Source: a virus
Reading direction: 5' to 3' (one strand)
DNA length: 58,437 nt
IMG/VR virus record: IMGVR_UViG_3300037336_000026
Span: 1 to 58,437 of that record
The translations under genes were made by a program, and so were the position numbers. Numbering within the stretch: the stretch's first letter is position 1; every line of letters begins with the position of its first letter. Positions 15,282 to 22,553 of this stretch are shown here, one piece after another. Under the pieces are notes generated by a model that searched no databases, was not told the origin of the DNA, and worked only from the letters and a program-made list of their open reading frames with translations.

Positions 15282-18044
15282 ATGACTAAAGCAAGAGACT
15301 TAGCAAACATCATCTCCGCAGGAGGAGTTCTTGCTGATGGTGTCGTAAACATATCAGAGGTGGTGGTTGCTGACAATGCCATCAGCGGCGACAAGGTTGA
15401 GGGCGGCACTATTAACGCCATCACGATTAACACGTTGACTAGTGGCATTGTTGATATTAACGGGGGTGCTGTAGACGGCACAAGCGTAGGTGCTTCTACA
15501 CCATCCACAGGTGCATTTACCACGCTGTCGGCATCAGGAACCTCTACGCTGGCTGCTGTGAACTCTGGGGCGTTGGCAGTAACCGGAGCTATCTCAGCCA
15601 CGACAACAATCAACGGCGCACTCAACGGCACACTGGGCGCAACCACACCTGCTGCTGTGACGGCTACTACGGTTACGGCTAGTGGGAATGTAGTATTAGG
15701 CAATGCTTCTACAGATACGCTTAATGTTGGTGCTGGAGGTTTAGTTAAGGACGCCTCCGGGTTTGTGGGTGTCGGCACTGCCAGCCCTACCAGTGTGCTT
15801 CAACTAGGCGATGCAACTGTAAATAGTTCGAACATAATGTTGTTTGGTAAATCAGAAGATTCGACAGAAAACAATTTACCTTCTATACGAAATGCAAGCC
15901 AATTGTCTGTGGGGGCAGGGAATGACCTAGTTTTAGCGGCAACATCGGGTACTGGGGGTATAGTTTTATATACGGGTGCTACTAGTGGCGGTTCTTTAGG
16001 TGTGCTAGGAACTAGCAGCAGCAGGGCTAGGTTGACTATTGACGCAGCAGGGCTGACATCCATAAAAGCCGGCCTAGCAGTAACCGGAGCTATCTCCTCC
16101 ACAACCGACGCAACCCTGTCAGGCTTAACAGTAGGCCGTGGCGCAGGTGCTGTGGTTACCAATACTGCGGTGGGTTCGGGTGCTCTGAACGCCAACACCA
16201 CAGGCTACAGCAATACAGCCAACGGGTTTGAAGCACTCCTCAGCAACACCACGGGTAACAGCAACACAGCCAGCGGGTTGTACGCACTCCTCAGCAACAC
16301 CACAGGCTACAGCAACACAGCCAGCGGCCGGAGCGCACTTCAGAACAACACCACAGGCACTCAAAATACAGCCAGCGGGAAGGACGCACTTCAGAACAAC
16401 ACCACAGGCACTCAAAATACAGCCAGCGGGTTTCAAGCACTCCGCTTCAACACCACCGCCTCTAGCAACACAGCAGTGGGGTATCAAGCACTCTACGCCA
16501 ACACCATAGGCGGCAGTAATACAGCTAGTGGTGTGAGCGCACTTCAGTCCAACACCACGGGCTACAGCAATACAGCCAGCGGGTTTCAAGCACTCCTCAG
16601 CAACACCACAGGCTACAGCAACACAGCCACCGGCCGGGACGCACTCAACGCCAACACCACGGGCGTCAACAACACAGCCACCGGCCGGGACGCACTCTAC
16701 AGCAACACCACAGGCGTCAACAACACAGCTAATGGGGTGAGCGCACTCTACAGCAACACCACAGGAGCTAACAACACGGCTAGCGGGCAGAGCGCACTCT
16801 ACAGCAACACTACAGGCAACAACAACACAGCCAGCGGGTATCAAGCGCTCCTCAGCAACACCACGGGCTACAACAACACAGCCAGCGGCCGGGGCGCACT
16901 CACCTCCAACACCACGGGCAACAGCAACGCAGCCCACGGGCTGGCCGCACTCCGCGACAACACCACAGGCAACTACAACACAGCCAGCGGAGTGAGCGCA
17001 CTCCAAGCCAACACCACGGGCGTTCAGAATACCGCTAGCGGGTATCAAGCACTTTTCAACAACACCACAGGCAACAACAATTCAGCTAGTGGGTTTCAAG
17101 CACTCGTCAGCAACACCACGGGCAGCAGCAACACGGCCAGCGGGTATGAAGCGCTCCGCAGCAACACCACCGCCTCCAACAACACAGCAGTGGGTTATCA
17201 GGCTAGTTACTCAAGCACAACAGGCACACAGAACACAACCTTGGGGTATAGGGCTGGGTACTCAAACAACGCAAACAATAACACCTTTATTGGTGAGCGT
17301 TCTGGCTACAACAATACGACTGGGGCCCAAAACACGTTCCTTGGGCAGTATTCTGGCTACGGCGCAACCAGTGGAATTTTCAACACGTTTATTGGTGACG
17401 CTTCTGGTAGCGCAATTACCACAGGCTCCAAGAACACCATCCTCGGGGTCTACAACGGCAACCAAGGTGGCCTAGACATTCGCACTTCCAGCAACTACAT
17501 CGTGCTGTCGGATGGGGACGGTAACCCACGGGGCATTTTTAACGCGGGTGATTTTTTGGTGGCGTGCACATCCAACCCATCGGCTTCCGTTGCAGGAACT
17601 TTAATAGGCAATAGCGGCCCCGGTGGTCGTATTATTTTGGCAAACACAATAACAGCAACCTACCAAGGTGTTATTTCTTTTATCAATGGAAACGGAACTG
17701 TTGGCGAGATTAACACCAGTGGGTCATCTACTGCGTATGTCACATCATCTGACTATCGCCTGAAGAACACCATCGCCCCCATGACTGGCGCTTTAGCAAA
17801 AGTGGGATTACTCAAGCCTTGCACCTACAAATGGAACGCAGACGGCTCAGATGGTGAAGGCTTCATCGCCCACGAACTCGCTGAATTTGTGCCGCAGTGC
17901 GTGAGTGGCGAAAAAGACGCTGTGGACGCTAACGGCAAGCCTAAGTATCAAGGCATCGACACCAGCTTCTTGGTCGCCACCCTTACAGCAGCTATCCAAG
18001 AACTCAAAGCCGAGTTTGACGAATACAAATCAACCCACCCTTAA
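15282..18044 (+). CDS. tail fibre/spike 2 with YadA-like repeats and S74 chaperone domain
   Basis: A 920-residue fibre. Residues 1-290 hold beta modules shared with fibre 1. Residues about 295-650 are some 20 tandem 17-residue units of the form NTTGxxNTASGxxALxx, like trimeric-autotransporter (YadA) head repeats, which form left-handed beta rolls. The C-terminal ~110 residues are a Peptidase_S74 intramolecular chaperone (SDYRLKNTIAPMTGALAKV then GFIAHELAEFVPQ), which by family cleaves itself after the trimer folds. A long opposite-strand open frame over the repeats is an artefact. Confidence 0.88.
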   Translation: MTKARDLANIISAGGVLADGVVNISEVVVADNAISGDKVEGGTINAITINTLTSGIVDINGGAVDGTSVGASTPSTGAFTTLSASGTSTLAAVNSGALAVTGAISATTTINGALNGTLGATTPAAVTATTVTASGNVVLGNASTDTLNVGAGGLVKDASGFVGVGTASPTSVLQLGDATVNSSNIMLFGKSEDSTENNLPSIRNASQLSVGAGNDLVLAATSGTGGIVLYTGATSGGSLGVLGTSSSRARLTIDAAGLTSIKAGLAVTGAISSTTDATLSGLTVGRGAGAVVTNTAVGSGALNANTTGYSNTANGFEALLSNTTGNSNTASGLYALLSNTTGYSNTASGRSALQNNTTGTQNTASGKDALQNNTTGTQNTASGFQALRFNTTASSNTAVGYQALYANTIGGSNTASGVSALQSNTTGYSNTASGFQALLSNTTGYSNTATGRDALNANTTGVNNTATGRDALYSNTTGVNNTANGVSALYSNTTGANNTASGQSALYSNTTGNNNTASGYQALLSNTTGYNNTASGRGALTSNTTGNSNAAHGLAALRDNTTGNYNTASGVSALQANTTGVQNTASGYQALFNNTTGNNNSASGFQALVSNTTGSSNTASGYEALRSNTTASNNTAVGYQASYSSTTGTQNTTLGYRAGYSNNANNNTFIGERSGYNNTTGAQNTFLGQYSGYGATSGIFNTFIGDASGSAITTGSKNTILGVYNGNQGGLDIRTSSNYIVLSDGDGNPRGIFNAGDFLVACTSNPSASVAGTLIGNSGPGGRIILANTITATYQGVISFINGNGTVGEINTSGSSTAYVTSSDYRLKNTIAPMTGALAKVGLLKPCTYKWNADGSDGEGFIAHELAEFVPQCVSGEKDAVDANGKPKYQGIDTSFLVATLTAAIQELKAEFDEYKSTHP
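16190..17235. repeat. tandem 51-bp repeats in fibre 2
   Basis: About 20 copies of a 51-bp unit coding NTTGxxNTASGxxALxx. Most of the unit is nearly fixed at DNA level; the variation sits at the two-residue slots after TTG (YS, NS, TQ, VN, NN) and after ASG (FQ, LY, RS, KD, VS). Such arrays can gain or lose units by slipped pairing or recombination, changing the length and surface of the fibre. Confidence 0.85.
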
Positions 18045-18056
18045 AAGGAAACTAAA

Positions 18057-18272
18057 ATGAACGACACTATCGAAACCACAGCAGAAAAAATCGCCCGCCA
18101 CTACTCGGCAACAATGGACTCCGTAAACCTCATCAACGCTGGTCAGCCTGAGGGCATGACTGACGAAGACTGGGCTGACACAGTATCACGCAACGTAGAG
18201 CATTTGCAGATTATGCTCGCCAAAGACTTCTGGACAACGGAAGATTTAACTCCGCTACAAGCTGTAGCTTAA
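18057..18272 (+). CDS. 71-aa hypothetical protein after fibre 2
   Basis: Starts 12 bases after the fibre stop behind AAAAGGAAAC. Acidic, helical sequence with the segment GQPEGMTDEDWADTVSRNVE. Its codon use matches the fibres rather than the lysis genes, so it probably travels with the fibre module. Might be a fibre-assembly helper; function unknown. Confidence 0.6.
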   Translation: MNDTIETTAEKIARHYSATMDSVNLINAGQPEGMTDEDWADTVSRNVEHLQIMLAKDFWTTEDLTPLQAVA

Positions 18273-18289
18273 CATAAAGGAAAATGATA

Positions 18290-18520
18290 ATGGCAAACAA
18301 ACAACCCCAAGTCATCACAATCGACGAAGTAGAACACAACGTAGACGATCTATCTGAAAAACAAGTGATGTTAGTAAACCATGTTACCGATCTCGACCGC
18401 AAGATTGGCTCAACTATGTTTCAACTAGATCAATTGCGAGTAGGTAGGGATGCTTTTATGCAGCTTCTAAAGCAGGAGTTGGAAACACCTACAGCAAATA
18501 TAGTTGAAAATGAACAATGA
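18290..18520 (+). CDS. 76-aa coiled-coil protein
   Basis: I choose ATG 18290, eight bases from AAAGGA, over ATG 18284, which lies too close to it. The product is a helical, charged protein with a heptad pattern (EKQVMLVNHVTDLDRKIGS then FQLDQLRVGRDAF). Its 3' end overlaps the next gene by 11 bases. It opens the lysis region, but no lysis role can be shown. Confidence 0.6.
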   Translation: MANKQPQVITIDEVEHNVDDLSEKQVMLVNHVTDLDRKIGSTMFQLDQLRVGRDAFMQLLKQELETPTANIVENEQ

Positions 18521-18740
18521 AGATGTAACACATAAAGAAATATACGAGCGCCTAATAGAGGTGGAAGCTAAAGTAGATAAACTGTCCCAAGATAGTGAAC
18601 AAGTAGTTGCGGCTTTTAATGCAGCCCAAGGAGCCTTCACTGTTTTAGGGTGGTTAGCTTCAGTAGCCAAACCTTTGTTATGGATTGCAGGTGTTGTCAC
18701 CGCTTTCTCTTTTATGATCAGTGAATATAGGATAAAGTAA
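18510..18740 (+). CDS. 76-aa single-membrane-segment protein, possible holin/antiholin
   Basis: ATG 18510 (MNNEDVTHKE) is preferred to a TTG six bases upstream. The N-terminal 45 residues are a charged helix; residues 48-70 are one membrane segment (LLWIAGVVTAFSFM) with a short basic end. Small N-out or C-in proteins like this are often encoded in phage lysis clusters. Stop TAA overlaps the next start (TAATG). Function inferred from place and topology. Confidence 0.6.
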   Translation: MNNEDVTHKEIYERLIEVEAKVDKLSQDSEQVVAAFNAAQGAFTVLGWLASVAKPLLWIAGVVTAFSFMISEYRIK

Positions 18741-19183
18741 TGATTGCTGAACTTGCTATTGCTAACGCAGCCTTTGGGGTAATCAAAGAAACAATTGCTA
18801 ATGGTGGTGACATCATAGCTGCAGGACAACACCTGTTCAAATTCTTTGATTCAAAAGCAGAGATATCAAAGAAAGCTAATAAGTCAGGTTCTGATTCAGA
18901 AGCTTTCTTTGCTCTTGAAACAATTAAACAAAACGAAGCTCAATTAAAAGAACTATTTATTTACCAAGGTCGTCCTGGATTATGGGATGACTGGTTGCAA
19001 TTTCAATCAGATGCTAAACGTAAACGTGAAGCAGATGCTAGAGCAATTGTTTTAGTTGCTCTCAAACGTAAAGAAAAAATCTGGGCATGGATCAACGGTA
19101 TTCTTATTACTATCAGTGTATTAACTGGTGTAGCTGTTATCATTGGTCTTATCTGGGTTATTGTTAATAAAGGAAATATATAA
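18740..19183 (+). CDS. 147-aa membrane-anchored protein in lysis cluster
   Basis: Starts in the stop codon of the gene before it and its stop overlaps the next start. The N-terminus is a mild hydrophobic helix; the middle is charged (DSKAEISKKANKSGSDSEAF, then RPGLWDDWLQFQSDAKRKRE); residues about 117-142 are a strong membrane segment. Similar proteins occur next to holin and endolysin genes of marine-type podoviruses. May help membrane disruption or anchor lysis proteins; not a recognised Rz-type spanin. Confidence 0.6.
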   Translation: MIAELAIANAAFGVIKETIANGGDIIAAGQHLFKFFDSKAEISKKANKSGSDSEAFFALETIKQNEAQLKELFIYQGRPGLWDDWLQFQSDAKRKREADARAIVLVALKRKEKIWAWINGILITISVLTGVAVIIGLIWVIVNKGNI

Positions 19184-19617
19184 TGATTCCAATTTTAGGA
19201 AGTCTAATTGAAATTGGGGGAACTTGGCTTAAAGGTAAACAAGAAGAAACCAAAGCAAAGGGTGAGGCTAAGTTAGTTGAAATCACAGCTGAGTCTGATA
19301 TTAAAAAAGCTAAAGCAATTGCAGCTATTCATGCAGCAAACTCAGGACAACAACAAGATTTTGATTTAGATAGAATTGCCATGGAACAAATGGGTAAGAG
19401 CTGGAAAGATGAACTAGTATTAATAATATTTCTAGCCCCAATGGTTATGGCTTTTATTCCGGGAATGGATAAGTATTCCCTAGCTGGCTTTGAAGTAATT
19501 CAAAAGATGCCTGAATGGTATCAGTATATTATTATCGGTATGGTAGTAGTCATTTATGGTATGCGTGGTATGGTCAAGCAAATAGTCAGCAATAAACTGA
19601 GCGTTAAAAAGGATTAA
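19183..19617 (+). CDS. holin-like protein (3-TM gene-transfer-agent type)
   Basis: A 144-residue protein with an N-terminal hydrophobic stretch, a long charged helix rich in Glu/Lys/Ala (about 16-60), then the signature WKDELVLIIFLAPMVMAFIPG and a final membrane segment YIIIGMVVVIYGMRG. The layout matches the GTA_holin_3TM family, which permeabilises the inner membrane to release particles. It lies two genes upstream of the endolysin, so it is the best holin candidate. Confidence 0.75.
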   Translation: MIPILGSLIEIGGTWLKGKQEETKAKGEAKLVEITAESDIKKAKAIAAIHAANSGQQQDFDLDRIAMEQMGKSWKDELVLIIFLAPMVMAFIPGMDKYSLAGFEVIQKMPEWYQYIIIGMVVVIYGMRGMVKQIVSNKLSVKKD

Positions 19618-19621
19618 CACA

Positions 19622-19819
19622 ATGTTTTTACCCATAGTATTTTATTGTTTAACTAATGGTGTTTGTATGTTTAGTCAAGGTGTTGTTTCAACTGAGCTAC
19701 AAGCATGTATATTACAAAATGAACAGTTAACTATAAGATTTAAAGAAGAAGTAATGGTCAGCGCTTTTCAAACTGACTGTATTGATTTAACTAAACCTAG
19801 AAAGGTTGATAACATCTAA
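19622..19819 (+). CDS. 65-aa secreted or membrane-bound small Cys-containing protein
   Basis: Four bases after the holin-like gene, and its stop overlaps the endolysin start (TAATG). Hydrophobic start (MFLPIVFYCLTNGVCMF) resembling a signal or anchor, then a short domain with two further cysteines (ELQACILQ and QTDCIDL) that could form a disulfide in the periplasm. Similar short proteins often sit in phage lysis cassettes. Function unknown. Confidence 0.6.
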   Translation: MFLPIVFYCLTNGVCMFSQGVVSTELQACILQNEQLTIRFKEEVMVSAFQTDCIDLTKPRKVDNI

Positions 19820-20280
19820 TGAAACTAAGTAAGAATTTTAGTTTAGAAGAATTAACAAAATCAGATCTAGCAATTAGATTATGTGTTGATAACACACCTA
19901 ATGCAACAGTAACAGCTAATCTTCAAGAGTTAGTTGATAATATATTACAACCATTGAGAGACAAGTTTGGCCCAGTAATTATCTCAAGCGGGTATCGTAG
20001 TCCAGAAGTTAACTCAAAAGTAGGTGGCAGCAAAACAAGCCATCATTGCTTTGGTTATGCAGCTGACATCGAAATCCCCGGAATGGATAACCAAGAGCTA
20101 GCACTATACATAAGAGATAACTTTAAGTTTACCCAGTTGATACTAGAGTTCTATAGGTCTGGAGTACCCGACAGCGGTTGGGTGCATATAGCTTTTAACA
20201 TACATGATCTAAAAGGTCAAGAGTTAACAGCAGTAAAAGAGTCCGGTAGAACACAATACAAGTCTGGCATCGTAGCCTGA
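19819..20280 (+). CDS. endolysin, M15-type zinc peptidase
   Basis: Cuts peptidoglycan cross-links at the end of infection (family role: L-alanyl-D-glutamate or D-Ala-D-Ala peptidase). The 153-residue protein matches Peptidase_M15_3: substrate-loop SSGYRSPEVNSKVGGSKTSH, zinc ligands H in SHH, D in AADIE, and the C-terminal H in GWVHIAF. No signal peptide, so it depends on the holin-like protein. It is the last gene before a phage promoter. Confidence 0.88.
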   Translation: MKLSKNFSLEELTKSDLAIRLCVDNTPNATVTANLQELVDNILQPLRDKFGPVIISSGYRSPEVNSKVGGSKTSHHCFGYAADIEIPGMDNQELALYIRDNFKFTQLILEFYRSGVPDSGWVHIAFNIHDLKGQELTAVKESGRTQYKSGIVA

Positions 20281-20282
20281 GG

Positions 20283-20300
20283 CGGTACCTAATAGGGAAT
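20283..20300 (+). promoter_or_regulatory. putative phage RNA polymerase promoter upstream of phoH
   Basis: CGGTACCTAATAGGGAAT is the best plus-strand match to the consensus. It lies 3 bases after the endolysin stop. If transcription begins near the GGG, the leader before phoH is very short. It probably boosts expression of phoH and the tail/ejection genes beyond. Confidence 0.7.
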
Positions 20301-20303
20301 ATC

Positions 20304-20987
20304 TTGAAAAGAAACGACAAACAACGCAATGAACGCATGGTAAGAGAAGACAAGTCTTTTCATTTCCAACCTAAAACTCTTAACCAACAAATGCTATTAG
20401 ATGCTATTAGTGAATTTGAAATCACAGTAGCGTTAGGGCCAGCTGGAACTGGTAAAACATTTTGCTCTGCTAGTAAAGTAGCTCAAATGTTTTTAAAAGG
20501 TGGTTATGATTATATTATATTAAGTAGGGCTAATGTACCTACTGGAAGATCATTAGGTGCATTTCCAGGGACTGTTGAAGAAAAACTAGCTCCTTGGTTA
20601 TTACCTATTACTTTTGTATTAGAAAAGAGATTTGGTAAAACTAAATATGATTATTTAGTAAGTAAGAAGGCAATTCAAATGCAACCATTAGAGACTATTA
20701 GAGGTAGATCCTTTGAAAACTCTTTAGTAATCATAGATGAGGCTCAGAACTTAACATTTGATGAAATCAAAGCTATTACTACTCGATTAGGTGAGAATTC
20801 TAAAATGATTTTATCTGGTGATGCGTCTCAATCAGATGTAAGTAATGGTAATGGTATTACTAAGTTTACTAAATTGTGTGAAAAGAATAATATTGAGATT
20901 CCAGTAATTCAATTTACAGTTAATGATGTTGTCCGTTCAGATATCGTTGGTGCCTTAGTTAAAATGTTTGTAAAAGAGAACGTATAA
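20304..20987 (+). CDS. phoH: PhoH-like ATPase
   Basis: A 227-residue P-loop NTPase with Walker A GPAGTGKTF (about residues 46-54) and Walker B LVIIDEAQN. PhoH-like genes are common in phages, especially aquatic ones; the host protein responds to phosphate starvation and some members have RNA-related ATPase/helicase activity, but the phage role is unsettled. The start is uncertain: a TTG at 20304 lies almost on the presumed transcription start, and the next in-frame ATG at 20337 (MVREDKSFHFQ) also lacks a clear ribosome site. Confidence 0.88.
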   Translation: MKRNDKQRNERMVREDKSFHFQPKTLNQQMLLDAISEFEITVALGPAGTGKTFCSASKVAQMFLKGGYDYIILSRANVPTGRSLGAFPGTVEEKLAPWLLPITFVLEKRFGKTKYDYLVSKKAIQMQPLETIRGRSFENSLVIIDEAQNLTFDEIKAITTRLGENSKMILSGDASQSDVSNGNGITKFTKLCEKNNIEIPVIQFTVNDVVRSDIVGALVKMFVKENV

Positions 20988-21004
20988 ATAAATAAGGAGT
21001 AGTT

Positions 21005-22552
21005 ATGCCAACTAAACAAATCATGGAGTTAGGGAGGGGAGGTATTATTAAAGACTTACCTGCAGTATTACTTCCTGATAACGCATTTAGCGATGGGCTT
21101 AATATTAGATTCGATAATGAATCAGTAGAAACAATTACTGGTGAAATTGTAAGTAATACTTTAAATAGCTTCCAAGCTGACTATGGTTTCCATTGGAATA
21201 GACCAGACCAAGGGTACAATATATACTTAAAAGATGGTAATGCAATTAGAGTTGACTCTGCTAAGAACCAATCAAGTGTTATTGTATTAGGTTCTGGAGT
21301 AGATTATAATGATAGCGTTTGGCAATCAACTTATTTTAACGGCGGATATGCAGTTGTAATTAACAATGGAAGAACAACACCTAAGTATATGCTTTATGGT
21401 GACCTTAACTATAGTAATACCTTTGCGGAAATTCCAGGGTGGAACTATTTTGGAGGATTAGAAGTAACAGCTAGGGTAATTAAACCTTTAGGCTATTCTT
21501 TAGTTGCTGCCAATTTAACTATAAATGATAATGGTACTATTGTTAACGCCCCTTCAACTATTAGGATATCTGTTCAGGCAGTCACTGGTCAATTCCCTAG
21601 CACATGGGAACCCGGAACTACAACAGATACAGCAGATGAATTAGAGATTAACTGCTCTAGCCCTATCTTAGATATGGGAGAATTACGTGGTAATATGTAT
21701 ATATATTCTTCGGATAACATACACGTTCTCTCAATTAATACAGGTATAAGTAGGGTTCAACCTTATGCTATCGGATACGGAATCTTAAATACTAATTGTT
21801 TTGCCGAATTTGATGGTAAGCATTTTGTGGTAGATAAGAATGATATCTACACTCATTCAGGAAGTGGCGGGATACAATCAGTTGCCGATATGAGGATGAG
21901 AGATTACTTCTTCAGCAACCTTAATAGAGATCACTCAGATAAAGTGTTTGTAAAAAGAAATGCTAGGAATGACGAAATATGGGTATGTTATCCTAAGGGT
22001 TCCTCTTCTCTCTGCAATGAAGCTCTAATCTACCAATATAGAAATAACACATGGTCAATTAGAGAATTACCTAATGTAGTATCTATGTTTGAGGCTCCTG
22101 TTAATGAGTCTAATTTGTTTTCTTACTCTGACAATAGACTGCATATGTTGCTTGGCAACTATAAAGTGCTACAAGCAGATACCGGTTATGAAATGTGGAG
22201 TGGTTCTGATTTAGTCCCTTATGATTCTTATATAGCAAGGGAAAAGTTAAATTCAGGAGATACCTTAGGTAGTGTATATATTAGCGGTATAGCCCCTGTG
22301 TTTGACAACGTACCTGTGGATGCCTCAATAAATATTACAGTTACTGGTCAAAACAACTATGTGTCTAATGCTGACTGGTCAAATGTTTCGGGTAGGGATA
22401 CTTTAGAGTTTTTACCCAATGATGATTCTAGTCAAGGATATAAAGTTAATCCGAGAACTACTGGTAGATTATTAAATTACAAAATTAGTAGCGCTAGCTA
22501 TTGGAGATTAGCCTTGATAGGTATTGACGTAGCACCCGCTGATAGGAGATAA
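21005..22552 (+). CDS. probable tail nozzle/tubular protein (gp12-like)
   Basis: 515 residues, beta-rich throughout. The opening pattern GRGGIIKDLPAVLLPDNAFS then GLNIRFDNESVETI is shared by a large group of podovirus tail proteins usually placed as nozzle or stabilisation proteins. Long beta stretches (YNIYLKDGNAIRVDS, GGYAVVINNGRTTPKYML) suggest a propeller or sandwich. It lies between phoH and the tip protein, one base from the latter. T7 gp12-like function is inferred. Confidence 0.6.
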   Translation: MPTKQIMELGRGGIIKDLPAVLLPDNAFSDGLNIRFDNESVETITGEIVSNTLNSFQADYGFHWNRPDQGYNIYLKDGNAIRVDSAKNQSSVIVLGSGVDYNDSVWQSTYFNGGYAVVINNGRTTPKYMLYGDLNYSNTFAEIPGWNYFGGLEVTARVIKPLGYSLVAANLTINDNGTIVNAPSTIRISVQAVTGQFPSTWEPGTTTDTADELEINCSSPILDMGELRGNMYIYSSDNIHVLSINTGISRVQPYAIGYGILNTNCFAEFDGKHFVVDKNDIYTHSGSGGIQSVADMRMRDYFFSNLNRDHSDKVFVKRNARNDEIWVCYPKGSSSLCNEALIYQYRNNTWSIRELPNVVSMFEAPVNESNLFSYSDNRLHMLLGNYKVLQADTGYEMWSGSDLVPYDSYIAREKLNSGDTLGSVYISGIAPVFDNVPVDASINITVTGQNNYVSNADWSNVSGRDTLEFLPNDDSSQGYKVNPRTTGRLLNYKISSASYWRLALIGIDVAPADRR

Positions 22553-22553
22553 T

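Noticed and set aside
16125-17048. Long minus-strand open frame (307 codons) opposite the fibre 2 repeats
   Set aside because: It exists because the 51-bp repeats lack stops in this phase; the product is a Cys/Val/Gly repeat without a ribosome site, and the plus-strand protein is well supported.
16190-17235. CRISPR-like regular repeat pattern
   Set aside because: Units are coding, in frame and nearly contiguous, with no unique spacers.
15282-18044. Diversity-generating retroelement target
   Set aside because: No reverse transcriptase gene and no template repeat anywhere in the window; variability is spread over repeats instead of at a C-terminal lectin domain.
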